Part shown: in pieces, positions 1-13,482 of the stretch
Layout of the letters: each line of letters begins with the position of its first letter
Position numbering within the stretch: position 1 is the first letter of the stretch
DNA from: Micropterus salmoides
Lineage: Eukaryota; Chordata; Actinopteri; Centrarchiformes; Centrarchidae
Length of the DNA stretch: 64,000 bases
Reading direction: 5' to 3'
Assembly: GCF_014851395.1 (NCBI RefSeq)
Contig: NW_024044459.1
Location: 18,920,664 to 18,984,663 of the forward strand
Translations under genes and position numbers: made by a program
Notes under the pieces: generated by a model
Told to the model about the DNA's origin: nothing
The model's database searches: none
What the model saw: the letters and a program-made list of their open reading frames with translations, nothing else

Positions 1-512
1 ATTCAACACAATGTTCACCACCCACAATAATTTTGGATGTATTTGATATATCCACATTATTGTTTATTGAAATCTTTGTTTTTACTCACTCATGCTGTTT
101 TTTCACCAATTGAAAACTGATTTTTTTGTTTTAAATCCCCTCCACGATGTTTTGTAGCTGGGGAAGCTTTTTTAAAGTGAGATGTATCCACGATAACGCC
201 TGTTGTTAAGCCAAAAAGAAACCCAAATTAAGCAAACAGGGAAAAAATGAGCTGCAACACAATGTTGCTTTATTCTGTTAAGTGCTTCGCCGCACCAGGA
301 AATGGCACAGTGAAATGTTTTATATAACAGGGTTATATAAAATTGGATGCTTTCTCATTTTTAGGCTCTCAGAAGAGATGTAACTAGAGGTGGAACTCAT
401 AAATCACTTTGCTGATTCGAATCATTTCATTCAGTTCAAAGTTTCGTTGTCACTGACTCTGACGTTCAGTAATTTGTTCCCTTAATCTAATTGGTCACAC
501 CACAGTTTTAAG

Positions 513-650
513 GGACTTCAGTATGTCCAAAGTAAGTGAACACATGACCTTTGAAAGACACTTCAGCTTGTACAACGGTAAGTGAACATACCACTGTTCA
601 AAAGCACTTCAGCACGTACAGCAGGGAGTGAACGCATCGCCTTTCAAAGG
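513..650. repeat. 46-bp degenerate tandem repeat, three units
   Basis: Three consecutive units start at 513, 559 and 605. Each is exactly 46 bp and shares the pattern (C/G)ACTTCAG..(T/C)GT(C/A)CA.....AGTGAAC......CTTT(G/C)AAAG. The units differ at many positions, so this is an old array. No function is visible. Confidence 0.75.
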
Positions 651-1917
651 ACATTGAGTCTGTTTCTGGTCCAAGCTGTCACATTCAGTTCATTACAAAA
701 TTAGCCTTTACAAGCTCTGCACATAAGGTTAATAGCTCAACAGCCTATTATTTATGACTGAGTTATCAGATTATCATGTTTCTGTGTTTTTTTGCTGTCT
801 TTTAATAGTCTTTTAATGAGGAAGTGTTCACGGCTGAGTTAACAACGGCTCTCTCAGTCACCTGTGAGGGGAGCTACAATGCTAAAAGCTTCTGATTTGG
901 TAAGCGACAATAGTGGTTCAGTATCAGTTCAGTTTGAGGATTCATTGTTAAAGACTCATTCGTACATGTACACCTACTGTTTTTGATGTTTGAGTGTGAA
1001 CAGTGTACAAACAGCTTTTTTAAATGTAGCCACGTTGTGTGGACATGGCTTCTACCACTGGCAAAACATTGAAGTCCATTCATAAGTGCTTGTTGGCACT
1101 TTGTGTGTGTGGATCAGTGTGTGTGGACTACATGCTTGTGTGCATCTGTGCATACACTAAGGTCATGTGTCTTTTCTCCCGTCTGTGCAGCGATGTTTGT
1201 CTCATGCCTGTTTGGCAACCATTCTTTTCAAATGACAAAGGAAACGCGATCATGAGTGGGTTTTGTGAAAGATAAACAACAGCCTAGAGTCACAACAATA
1301 ATATTAAGCTGCACCAATAGCACCAGTGTGCTTTCATGAAGAATAACCCTTCACAATGGCCAAGCAAGCTATGAGCAGCTAATAAAAAGTGAACAATGGC
1401 AGAGAGGTAGTCACGAAAAATCTGTGTGTGTCAAGAGCAATCTGTTTTGCATGCCATTGACTCTCATGTGTGCCTGGCTATTAAAATATTTATTACCGTG
1501 CTCTCTAGCAGAAAGTGGTGGACACCAACTGAATAAAAATTTGACCAACCTGCTAAACCTTTTGTCATTGTTTCTTACATTTTTAAAATTGTCATCTCCA
1601 CTATTCTGTCTGTGAATAACTGGATGAAAGTCATAGTTCATTTAAAACATTTTCATGGCTCACAGGTTCCTAGGAATCCTTTTTCCCCACTATTCCCAGT
1701 CATAATGATTGTTTGACAGTTGAGTTAATGTCCTAAAGGATTCCTACAGGAAACTGTGTGCAGAAATATTGCTTTGCATCTTTTGGCACACGAAACTGAG
1801 AAGAAATCTGGTTACATGACATTTGCAATATTAAGAGTGGCCTATTAATTTGGTAGGTGAGGTGGGGGTGGGGCAAAGTCACTGTTATACAAATCACAAT
1901 AAAGTCTATTGGCTAAG
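651..1917. other. Intergenic, no gene seen
   Basis: AT-rich unique-looking sequence with short spurious frames only. It includes a short TGTGTG-rich patch at 1,099-1,150. Confidence 0.6.
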
Positions 1918-2190
1918 GAGTCCAGACGGCCACTCTAAGTCCCAAGTAAAGTTCTTAGTCAAGACTAACAAGTCCCAACATCCAAGTGTCCTTGTCCTAA
2001 ACAAGTCATAATTTGTCTGCATTGCCAAACTTTTTTAATGTTTGGGCTTGAGGAGGATATCCAGTCAAAAAGGCTTAAGTGGAAGTCACAAGTCATTTGT
2101 TTTAAAATCAGAATGAAGTTGCTAGTCTCTCTCGATTTTGTCATCAAATCCAAGACTAGGGTCTGACTCAAGTCCACACTTCAGATTAAC
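1918..2190. repeat. CAAGTC-rich dispersed repeat
   Basis: The words AAGTC, CAAGTCC and CAAGTCA recur many times in both exact and degraded form (e.g. GTCCCAAGTAAAG, GTCACAAGTCATTTG, GACTCAAGTCC). This composition is familiar from a dispersed teleost repeat. Exact ends are not defined. Confidence 0.45.
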
Positions 2191-5100
2191 ACATGTGCAA
2201 TCATGTTGAGAGTCTGAATCCCAATTCAGATTGGTTTAGCAAGGCAATTTGATTTAAAAATACATAAACACAATTCTTATCTCAACGTTTACTCTTTTTT
2301 TAACAATTACCCAATCACATGGTGCTAAAACAGGGGAGTGAAAGGTGACACCTCACCTTCTCAATTAATCTGTGCTGTTTCTTGAGGCATGTTAAGACAT
2401 GATGTTGCAAAATGTGAAACACTTTCAAAAGCTGACAACTTTAATCTAATGTTTCCTAAGGCCATAATACATTGGAACCATTTTCAGGTGGTGTAAAGCA
2501 AATTCACCTCCTTAAACATTATTTTCATCATTTTTTCCTGATGTGCCAGCCTTCTTTCTATATTTAAAAACACCCCTCATCCACATTTTTCATCACTTTG
2601 TCTCTAATGTGTGTCTTTAGCAGAATGCAGCATCTACTAATGAAAACTGAGAGCAGCGCCAAAAAAAAGAAGGCATCCGCACTTAATGAGAAGCAGATTT
2701 CTTTTTTTTCTTTTTTTTAAAATAAGTATCTTTAAAGGATATGATGAAAAAGAGCAGCTTCAGCGCCCTGTCACATTTATTCTGACATAAAAGAGAGAAG
2801 AAGAGAAGAAAACTAGTGAAGAACAACTTTAACTAGAACGGTATGTCTTGTTGATTGAAACATTGGTTTGGAATTGGTGGCTTGGAGGTTTGGAAATGGG
2901 TTGACACTGCAGTCATTGGAGTTAGAAATGGGGATACTAACCTTGATATGCATTAGTAATTAAGTTGGTCCTAAACCACAGCCTATCAGTCATGTCATCC
3001 TGCCTCTGTAACCTCTTAGTGACATATTTGAGGCATTTTATTGATATAATTCAAGAGTCTGCTGCTTGAACCTTCAGAAGAACTGTATTATTATGAAAAC
3101 TGATCCCAACACATCTGGCATGGATCACAAAATGGCGACTCTCAATCCACAGCAAAGGTTTAAACCAATAGATTAACATCAGACCATAAGACAAACAGGA
3201 AACCCCAAAAACAGCCATTAAAAATAACAGCTAAAGCAATGAACTTACCAATGAACACTTTTACCAGCATTTGAATTTGTACCAAGTATATAATAGTCCT
3301 TGTCAAGGCTTGACTTCAAAGATACACACATTCGCTTTTTAAAGTGCAGGTTGATAGTTTTTCATGAAATGTATCCACTTTTCTTTTGAACCTTTGTTGC
3401 TCTGTTAACTCCAGTCGTAAACTTCTCCTCTGCCTATAGAGCATCAGCCGCACACTTGCCACTGCATGCAAATGTTCTTTCACATAGGTAAGTAGATTGT
3501 CTGAATTTTAATGACGTGACTTTTTGTTTTGTTTTGACAGTGCCAGTGGCGGTAAAATGGTCACATATCATTCCTCTGGCTTTCATCTTTCTGCAGCAAC
3601 GTTTATTTCCAGCAGGATATAAACGTATCAAATATTCAGTGCTGCTCTCTATTTGTTTTCCTGCCAAAATGACCGTTCTGCTTTCATCCCTAATAACCCA
3701 CCTGTGGTCAGTCCCCGCACAAACAAATGTTTTGCAAATTATGAGTGTTCCCTTCTGTTCTAAAATTGTATTCTTTTCAACTACCTTTTTTGGAACTCTG
3801 TTATTATCCTTGTACCGTTGTGTGTTGCTGCAGGCCACAGACAGAAAAAGTTATAACCCCAGTGTCTTCCCTGCATGTTTATATGAAGGTTGCTGACTCA
3901 AATGGATTTTCATTTCATTTTCATGAAATGAACTGGGACACCTAGCTTCTCCCTGAAACTTGTCTTCTTTTCCCACAACCTTGTGATCCTAGCAACACTC
4001 TGACACAACTTTCCAACTTCACTATCTACTCCACCCAGCCACGAGCCCCACTTGACCCAGCAGCCTGCAGTTCCTGTACAGATAAAGGCACCTAGCCCCC
4101 AGCTCCTTAAAGCTTCTTTTCTCCTCTGTATCTGCAGGTCTAAAGTGTTCCTGGTTATTAAAACTCTTTCTGCGTCTGTCCTCTTCAGCCACACTGTCCC
4201 CTCTTTCTACTGACCCTCAATTTTCTACCCGGTAGTCCTTAAAAATCATTGAAGACTCTAAACTGCTCTGACATATAAAGTTTGGTTTTGTCTTTTTAGT
4301 TAGTTTGCTTTATCATTCCGAGATGCGACTACATCTGCCAGTATTAGTCGTCATCTCGTTAAGCAGAAGCCTGCTTCTAATTTGCAGCGGTGTTTTGCTT
4401 TGTGCTGCAGCATGTCTAAAATTAGCCCACGTCTTTGTTTTCTCTGCCCCAGGAGCTGCTTGTCCGTCTACAGATCAGCTGCAGTAATGCCTTCTGAGTT
4501 CAAGCATATGCAGAAGCGAGATGAATGAATGTCAATAGAAATAAAGCCAATAAATTGATGTTTCTGTAACAGTAATCTCTGCAGCATGTTGCAAGAGTTC
4601 AGTATGCTAACGGGTTTGGTTTTCTCCAGTGGAATGCAAGACTATTTTAGCCCATTAACTACAAATCATGTGTACTTTACTTCCTACCATTTTCCAAAAC
4701 ATCAAATTTGTTGATTTGTTTTCTACTTTGCAAATAGCTATAGAGTTCATTCATGATAGTACAATGTGAAAATGTACTTAAAGAGTCTGGAAACTGGCAC
4801 GACATCCATCATACTAGGCAATGAGTCAGCCTTTACTTTCTTGCCAAAGATAATTTTGGTGGTGGTGATGCAGTGCTGGTACTTTTAAGGATGCTTCTTA
4901 AATTGTAGAGCCAGCAGCCAGTAAGTCCTGCAATAGTTTCAAGAAAGCAAACTCGGGAGACAAAAAATTAGCAGTTGGACATCATGAATAAAGTATTATG
5001 TGGATCTGAGGGGTTCCTTGTATTAAAACCACTCAAAACTCAGCTTTCATGGATTTAACATTAAATATGTTTTACAGAACCAGCTCTTAAATGTACTACT

Positions 5101-8100
5101 AATCAATGAAAGTGATAGATTCTGACAAAAAAATATACCTGTTCTGGCACTGCCATGGGAAATAATGGGTTTTAGAGCGCCTTAAAACCTTTACGCGCAG
5201 TGTAAAGGCTGCATTATTGGGCACATACATGCGTGCGTGCATCCAGACTAAATGTATCAAGAAGCTTGGATGATTTTCACACTGTACTGACATGAACTGA
5301 CAACAATGGCTAGCATTGAAAGTATTACTTTGTAGTACTTTGAAAAGTGGTTGACAGTAAAGCATACAGAGGTTTCAGCCCCCCATTACTTGATGGGGCT
5401 AAAGCATGCTGAAATAGCAGTATAGGACGTTAAGTTGTTAATCTTTTCTAACTTCAGTAAGAAGCATAGCACAGGCAACATCACCACACAGGCTTCGTCA
5501 TTCAGAGGTCATACCACTGCCGCCATCCTGCTGTCCCCATCGTTTGAAGCAGATGCACCATTATCTCTTTCAAACCAACTTCCTGTCCTCCTCTCCATCA
5601 CTCCTTTCATTTTTAAAAAGCCCTTGCTCTTGCAAACCCTTCCAGCCATGACCATGATGTCTTCCTAAAACTCTCATCTTTCTCTCTCACTCTCTTTCTG
5701 CTTCCATGCTCTGCCTAGCTGGCTGCACACTTGGCAAAATGAATAGGCACACTCATTCGGTTGGTCCACCGCCCTAGGTTGCAGCGCTGGGCGCCCAGCC
5801 TAGTCTGGCTCAGTCTGGTCTGGGTTCCAATATGGAGGCAATTGGGACCTGCCAGGCCTTACTCATGATTCACATCGTTTGCGTTCCCCTCATTTCCGAA
5901 CATTATTTCTTTGAGTCATCTTTTCATCCTGATGCCAGCTGAGATACTCAGCCAGATGGGCAGATTTTCCTGTAAACAAGTCGCAGTTTTGATCTCGCGT
6001 TATGATATCATGGAGTCGACTTTGGCGCAGGCAAAGTGCACCTGGCCCAAATGAACTAAGTTTGCTACTGTGGCATAAAAAACATTTGTCTCTGATGTAT
6101 TATATACTGTTGGAGCAGGTAAGTCTGACACAGTCGTCTGCATCAGTTGCTGATATGGAAGCCTTGATGCTGCATGTGCCCTTGACTTTAATGGAGATTT
6201 TAGTTTAGTTGTTGCAGTGCTCAGTTCCACCATTTCTCTTGTGCTATTATAATTTTTTATCTGTTTAAATGGCAATAAATGCAATGACCCTTTGCCAAAC
6301 CCACCCACACACACTCTTAGTTACTGTTGCACCTGTCAATTTTTCCAATCAAGCACAGCACTTATGTAGTTTACAATGAAATGGGAGGCAGATTAACAAC
6401 TTTTTACAAAACAAAATTGAGTAATGATATTACACAATCAGAGCTGCATTATGATGGAAAAAAATTCACTCATGAAAAGTCACTTTCTTCACAATTTGAT
6501 GATCCATAATAAGGACGAAAATAAAGATGCAGCCTTGTTCTTGTATTGTCTGACAGTCGGTCTGCCCTAGTATTATAGCACAGTAATATAAGATATATAT
6601 CAGACGTTGATATTTATTTAATTATTTAACATAACACTGTTCAGTTGTCTGTTATAGAAATATGTAATAGGTTACTTGGACAAGCAACACAGACATTAAA
6701 TTCATGATTTAATATTAGTATTTTCAAACTGCATGTTTAGCTTTTACAAAGGAAAAGAATTTTAGGAAAAGGATAAGATTAGTTTAAAAAAGTCAAGTCC
6801 AGCATACTCCCCCAAAACCAATGCACAGCAGCACATAGCCGCTAACTTATGGTTGGCTACTTGTTACTTTGCTACTTATGTTGGTAGCAAACTAGTTACA
6901 CATACTAGTATTAACAGATTGGGTCTGAATAAAAAAACACATTGTGTACTCGTGTAAATGTTTTGAATGTTTTGTTTTGAACACATAGTATTTCTCTTAA
7001 CACTGCATGCACCACTTAACTAAGGAAATCCAAATCTTGACAGTCCTGCTACTTAGTTTTGGTTGTGAAGCTATCATTGGACAGTCACTGTATGGAGGAG
7101 TGGTTTAAGGAAACGTCTGCCGAAGACAGTTTTTATATTTCTAAAATACTTTTGGGAAAACTCATGCCTTCATATTTCACCATAACGGTTACCGTCACCT
7201 CTCTCTGAACATTTGCTCTGTTCTGGTTCGACACAAAGAGGTCACGTTCTGAGCAGCCAGTGTCTACCGAAGACGTCTCTAGAGTCTAGCTGGCACCGCC
7301 AAGACACGGCAGCACTGTCAACCCCCAGTAGACTCTGTCTGTCTCGCTGGTCATTCTTTCATGGCCTTCTTTTACCCCACTTGCTCTGCCTCTTTCCCTC
7401 ACTCTCGTCATCCTCCCTCCTCACAAACCTCATCATGTCTTGCCTCCTCTGTCAATACGAGTGACATCACTTCTGTTGTTTGTTCTTTCTTTCTGTCTTG
7501 TCCTTTCTTTCTTACTCTCTTGATTCTCTTTGTTCTCGGCATGTCGCTGTTGCAGATGCTGTGGTGGCTGTGTCGTCGTTCATTGTTTGCAGTTGTGATA
7601 AATTTCAATTTGTTATGATTGGTGTTCTGGGCTTCATGACAGGTAGCAGTCAATGGTTGTCATTGCTGTTTAGGGTCATGTTGTGTTGCAGGGTAACAAG
7701 TGGTGGCAGTAAGCCATGTTTTGTTTTCATTTTTATTTCCCTTTTCTGTGTGATTTGATGGTTGTTGGCTCCGCTGTTACCCTTGTAATTAAAACCAAGT
7801 TTGTACATTTTTAATGTAAAACCTTATATCCCCTTTTCTGTACAGAAGTGTTTTATTGTACTTTTTTGCGTTTGGTGTCAGATGTGTGGCCTGGCCCTTC
7901 CTTGACTTTGTTTTGTTGCCGTCCGTTTTTTTCTGTAGTTCTTGTTTTTGTTGCTGTTTTCATTGCTGCATGAAGCAAAGCATGCCACGGCCCTGCCCTG
8001 TGATGTCCTAGGCAAGGTGGTACAGGGTGTGTATCTGCAGGGTGTCTGCAGCAGTGGTGTGTTGCGTAAACAGTCCCAACACAGATGGTGAAGCATGTCT

Positions 8101-8139
8101 GTACACATGGCAGGTTCACCAGCGCGGGGAGCTCTCCAC
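2191..8139. other. Intergenic, no gene seen
   Basis: No frame here has domain-like composition or splice support. About 5,860-6,010 is less AT-rich and CNE-like. The remainder is AT-rich unique sequence. Confidence 0.55.
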
Positions 8140-8346
8140 CCTCCTAAATTCCTCCCTCCCTCTCTCTCTCTCTCTTTCCCTCCATCAATGTCTGTCACTC
8201 CCTGTGTTTCTTTCTGTCTTCTGCACCTGCCGCTCCTGTCTCTGTTTCTCTGCCTGGCTGTCTGTCTCTCTGTCTGTCAGTCTGACTGTGTCTCTGTCTC
8301 TGTATGTCTCTTTCTATGTGTGTGTGTGGGTGTGTGTGTGTGTGTC
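8140..8346. repeat. Pyrimidine-rich low-complexity tract with (TC)n and (TG)n
   Basis: (TC)n at 8,161-8,175, followed by degenerate TCTG/TCTC repeats and a (TG)n run near 8,317-8,344. The frames reading through it, up to about 140 codons, are composition artefacts. Confidence 0.85.
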
Positions 8347-10234
8347 CTGCTCAAGTGCCACTGCAATTAAAGGATTATTCCAGTTTATTACAACTTGGAT
8401 CATACTTTTGTTTTGGCCACCATTTCTGCTTGTTATAACACGTTTCCCACCAAAGTAATTGTTGAGATCAGGAAAAGCATTGCTACCACTTTATTTACAG
8501 GTAAAAGGACTAAGTGCAACAAAAATATTGTCCTACAAATGACTTTAAATCTACCACTTTTTTGTCATTTATGTTTTGATGGAAAATGTAACTGCTGCCT
8601 GAATCACCGCTAATGTTTATTTACAGTGAAGACAGTGCCACATGGCAAACAAAGTAAGTCAAGAAAGAAAAATCATGGTTTCATTTAAATGTTGTGTCTA
8701 GTGCTTCAAGGTACTGTTGGCTTTTTCAATATTTCATCAAGACCATGATCATTCCTTAACCTTCACCAAGTACTTTGATAAATAGTTAAAATAATACACG
8801 TGGGCTTGAGTTGCTATGAGCAAATTTTCTAACACAAAGCCACCAAAACAACTTTAAAACCTGCATTACCCACAAAAAACAAACACGTGCACATACAAAA
8901 AGTTCTGTGTCAGAAAAAATGGAATGAAGTGAAATGTTGAAATCGACAATTTGTGTAGTCACAAGTATTATACCTTGCAGGCCTGTGAAATACTGCCTTT
9001 ATTGGCTTCCCTGTACTTCTTTTTGCTTTGGTCTGCTTGTCGACAGTAATAAAGAAATAAGATGAGAAAATGGAAAAAGTGGAAGCTTGTTTGCTTTTAC
9101 AGCGTGTTCAACCTTAGGTCTATCGATTTTAGGCTGGCTGGTTCATATACTGTTTGGTTATCCTTTGCACATGTTTATATTTCATTTCATTTTGCATATT
9201 CAAATACTGCACATATGAAACGTAAACTCAGGAATGTTATGAATAGCTAAATAAATGTCTCTCCTATCAAGGGTGGACCATAATTTCTGATATACAGTGA
9301 TCCAAAACAGCTTTCAATCTTCTGCTGAATTTTCACAGAGACATCCAGAAAGTGGTGTTTTCATTTTTATCGATGATACTTTAAAGCAATCAGACCACTG
9401 CTATATATATGCTGCTATTTCCTTTCTGAAATGGAGGGATGGAGTTAGAGGGCGGGAAGATAGGAGAGGAGGAGGAGGATGAGAGGAGGGAAAGTAGGAC
9501 AGAGAGATGACAGACTGTTTCTGCCTTCTGGGTAGTTTGTAGCTGTAGCTGGTCTTGTGTTGGACCTGATAGGGAAGTTCTGCTCCCCAGTTCAGTGAAC
9601 ACGGCGTGTTACAAACCATTTCAGCCAATTCAGCACAGGTGCCCTACAGAAATGGATAGGGAATTAAGTTTTCTGTCAAGTGATGACTTCTCTTCCAGCA
9701 GAACTTGCCAAGTCTGATTATATGCTGTCAAGACGGAAACTTTTATTTTGTTGTTGACAATTTTGGAAAGATGTAATCATTTAGACTTTGATAAACCATT
9801 TGGAAGCAACACAAGCCACAAATTAATGCAAAACAGTATGTGTTATATACCATACATTATCACATTTATTCTTCAGAAATAAATTCAGTAATTCCCTGTG
9901 TATGTATGTACTAGTCCAGGTTTTCAATGCCTGGCCAGCACAGTAAACACAGTACACATCATACACATATTTGATCTTGTTCTCAGCTCTACCAAAGGGA
10001 ATAAAGAATAAGATAACTTGGTGGTTATTTATAAACAAGAAATATATCCACGCAACAACCAAAGCTGTGAATTATGTGATATATTGTTATATATTGTGGT
10101 TTTGGTCAGTGCATTTCTAGTCCTGGCATAATAGCTTTATGTTTATATCACTTTTCAATACCGGTAACAAAATGCTTTACAGCAATCAATGTAAAATGTA
10201 GACACACACAGTATCACACACAGTGGTGTGCAAC
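8347..10234. other. Intergenic, no gene seen
   Basis: AT-rich sequence. The block at 8,360-8,640 may belong to a dispersed repeat, but its ends could not be defined. No coding evidence. Confidence 0.5.
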
Positions 10235-10386
10235 AAATAAAACATTAAACATGTCTATGTACAATCAAAGCAAAAATAAATTACGCATCACATAGTGGTT
10301 TGAAGTAAATAAATAAAACATAAACCAGTCAACATACAAATAGTGGCTAAATAAATTACGCATCATACATTGAAAGCTAGTTTGTA
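10235..10386 (-). repeat. 76-bp tandem duplication at a LINE 3' end
   Basis: AAATAAAACATAAAC-type and AAATAAATTACGCATCA words occur at 10,235 and 10,274 and again 75-76 bp later at 10,311 and 10,349. The array abuts the stop codon of the LINE fragment, so it probably belongs to the element's 3' tail. Confidence 0.7.
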
Positions 10387-11150
10387 TAAATGAGCCTTAA
10401 TAAGTGAGATGAAACCAGGAACAGACTCTGCCAGCCTTATCTCCTCTGGTAGATTATTCCAGAGTGTAGGGGCCCTGACAATAAAAGCCCTGTCTCCTTT
10501 GGTTTTTAGCCTAGACCTTGGAATAGTTAGCAACGCCCCAGCAGAGAATCTCATTCTGCGTCCTGGCTCATAGGTGGGTAAAAGCTCAGAGTGCTAGCCC
10601 ATATCTAGCCTTAAAAATAATTAAATTATTTTTCTATATTATTTTTCTAGATATTTTTTATCAATCGTAAAAGAAACAGACAGCCGGTGCAAGGTTGCTA
10701 AAATTGGGGTGATATTGTCACAGCGAGTTAGAAGTCAAGCTGCAGCTTTTTTTTGACTAATTGTAGGCGATAAATTGATTTCTGACTGAGACAGGGCTTT
10801 TATTGTCAGGACCCTACACTCTGAACAGTTGTCGAGACGGGAGGAGATGAAAGCACGGATGACTTTCTCCAGATCTGTGGCTGAAATAAAAGACTTTTTA
10901 AAAAAAGACCACATTTCTTAAATGATAAAAACATAACTAAACAACTTTCTTTACATGGGGTTTGAAACACTTCCCTGGTCGAAAACTACTCCAATATTTC
11001 TAGCACAAGTTCCTCTAGGTTTCGCCATGATTTGAGTTCTATGAGCTAGAGGGACCAAGTACAATCACATCAGATTTTGTAAGATTTAGTTGTAGGAAGT
11101 TGTGTGACATCCAGTAATTTATTTGTGAAGGGTTGCAGTGTTAGACTGGT
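10363..11150 (-). pseudogene. Degenerate non-LTR retrotransposon, RT C-terminal region
   Basis: Translating the minus strand across several frames gives, in order, WMSHNFLQLNLTKSDVIVLG (about 11,100), ISATDLEKVIRAFISSRLDNC (about 10,880-10,820), LLTRCDNITPILATLHRLSV and finally GDRAFIVRAPTLWNNLPEEI ending ..KAHLYKLAFNV at 10,363. These are the familiar consecutive blocks at the C-terminal end of reverse transcriptases in L2/CR1-like or Rex-like fish LINEs. Stops and frameshifts interrupt it, so it is dead. The RT active-site region is not present. A short internal stretch is an inverted copy of its own 3' end (see findings). Confidence 0.85.
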
Positions 11151-11386
11151 CAGAAGAGTAACTGACAATAATTATGATAAGTAATTGCTTCTTTAAGTGA
11201 TCTAGTAAGCAAAAATGCCAAACCTTTTTGATTAAGTCCTCTCAACGAGGTTTTCTGCATTATTTTTTTGTTTTGAATGATTTTTATTAATTAGGTTTCA
11301 GGCTGTTGGTCAGAAAAAAAAGTAATTTAAAGAGTTCAGGAGTCTCTGATTGGGACTTCACTATATTGACATTTAATCAACCAGAT

Positions 11387-11434
11387 ATAGGTTGATTGTT
11401 GTTCAATTAATTAATTGAACAACAATCAACCTAT
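11387..11434. repeat. Perfect 48-bp palindrome, no spacer
   Basis: The left arm (11,387-11,410, ATAGGTTGATTG... TTAA) is the exact reverse complement of the right arm (11,411-11,434). The arms are 24 bp with zero loop and the centre is TTAA|TTAA. It can form a cruciform or hairpin. I see no encoded RNA and no flanking target duplication. Confidence 0.95.
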
Positions 11435-13482
11435 TACCATACATACGCATGCAATGAATTAATTAATTTGAACAAATGAACAAAGTTACATTAAGTTAAA
11501 TACTATAAGTCTAATCTTAATATCTTAGGAAAAAAAAGCAATTGGCAGATTTAGGGATGTTGCTTTGCAGATTTGTAGAAAAATACAATAAACAATGAAC
11601 AAAAATTAAGTAAGCTGGTTAAAAATATTTCTTTTAATATGGTAAGTTTGATGTTTATTGCTTATTTCTTAAATTTTTATATCTTTGAAAATGTAATAAA
11701 ACAAAAAAAACATTTGAATAACTCTTGGGGCATCTTCGGCCCTTCTTTAAGGCAACCAGCTTCTGAAACTACTCTAGTGTGTTCAAAATGTCTATTAAGA
11801 GAATAAGGTCCATAAGAAGCCATAATCAGTAAAGTCAGTAAAAATAATATAGTATAATTAATAAAATGCACTTTAACTAATTAAATGAACAATAGCTCTG
11901 TACATCAGTCGTAATTTGGAACATGTAAAATTATTTCCTGGAAAAGAAGAGAGAGAGTTGAACTGTGATCTGGAACAGGAGCAGGCTTGCCCAGGAAACA
12001 TACTGTAGATATGAGAAAACAGATCAGAGGTCAGGGCTGCAAGCAGCAACAGTGAACTATTCACTTCCTAACCTGTCACTCCAGATCTGTGTTCAGCAGG
12101 GCAGTGGTGCAGCCCTACAATAATTGAGCTCCCAAATGCTGCTGTCTGAAAAAAAAATGCTCTGTTTCTTCAGCAGTGACATTAAATGAAACACAGATGA
12201 GAAGAGAGGTAGAGTGGATCCAGGGACAGCCATGGTATTATTGTGTTGTATACAGTAATGTTAACTGACGGGCCTTCATATGTTCCTCCCCATTCATCTA
12301 GTGTTATTTTCCTTGTGCCTGTATTTGTTTAGCTGCAGGTTTCCTGAGGTAAAAATGTAGTAATATCAAATTCCATCTTCCATTTCTCTTATTTTAATAT
12401 ATTTGGTTCAAAGCGGAGGCAGTAGTAAACAGAAATATGAAAAGAGAGACAGAGTAATTCGATTTTTTAAGATTAAGATTCTACTAAAACATTGCCATTT
12501 TATTATGATTTTTTTCAGTGCGGAAAGATATTAAAATGAATTAAAGAGTGGGGGTGATGCAGTAACATGCAAAGGTCAAGTGCTACTCATGTGACATCCT
12601 CCTCATATGTCTCCACAAATCTCAGTCCACCCATTGAATGAGTACTCACAGTTCTTTGGTACAACCCCCATGGTAGATTCAAATAATTTAAGAAGCCAGT
12701 GTGTGCAGTCTGGGCGAGATATCTGGACAGGAAAGGTACTTACAAAAGCCTAGTTTTTGACAATAAAGGTTATGGAGGTCACAATTTCAAATTATGCCAA
12801 AGGGGCTTCAGCAGGAAGCTTTGCTTAGTTTACACCCTGTGAATATTTGATTTGTTTCAATTAAAATGTAAACAGACACTTGCCATTTGTCATCGTATCA
12901 CTAGTTGCGCAACAGACATGTATCACTATTATACTATAAGACATGACGTGTTTAATAATTGAATACATTTAGTCAAAGTGTCCGGTGTTCCTCGAGTGTC
13001 TCTGTTATAAAAGTGCTGCTTATCAGCAAAGGATCCATTCTTAGCTTTAACTGCACTTAAAGTAAAAAAGAAACAGCATGTTGATGGTATATTGCTTCAA
13101 TAACACATTTCCAGATGAACTTTCTGCCACTGAGATCATAAACATGGTGTCTTAAAAGAGTCCGTCCCTCCAACACACGATAGGCTGATTTAAAAAGCCC
13201 GCTTTATTAAAAGGCACTGCATTTCCGCTCACACAACAGGGTGTTCAAGGCACCAGCATTTATGTTTGAATTCTTTTGCTATGTTTTGTTGGGGCTGAAC
13301 GCAGCCCTGGTGTCAACATTACCCATAATGCAACTCGACCCCCAATTTATCAGACTTTGTGCAGCTCTCTCTGGAGCCACAAAAGGCTTATTAAACTTGT
13401 TTCACATATGCAGTGGTACTCCCAAAGACCTGTAAAAACAGACTTTGATGTGTAAAATCTTCATCTTTGCAAAAAGGGGGTT
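11435..13482. other. Intergenic, no gene seen
   Basis: Very AT-rich sequence with no supportable coding region, RNA gene or repeat boundary. Confidence 0.55.

Noticed and set aside
3434..3838. 134-codon minus frame facing a 126-codon plus frame
   Set aside because: Overlapping frames on opposite strands with no recognisable domain and no splice or conservation support, so treated as chance.
8027..8458. 143-codon plus-strand frame
   Set aside because: Ser/Leu/Val/Cys repeats encoded by TCTC and TGTG simple sequence.
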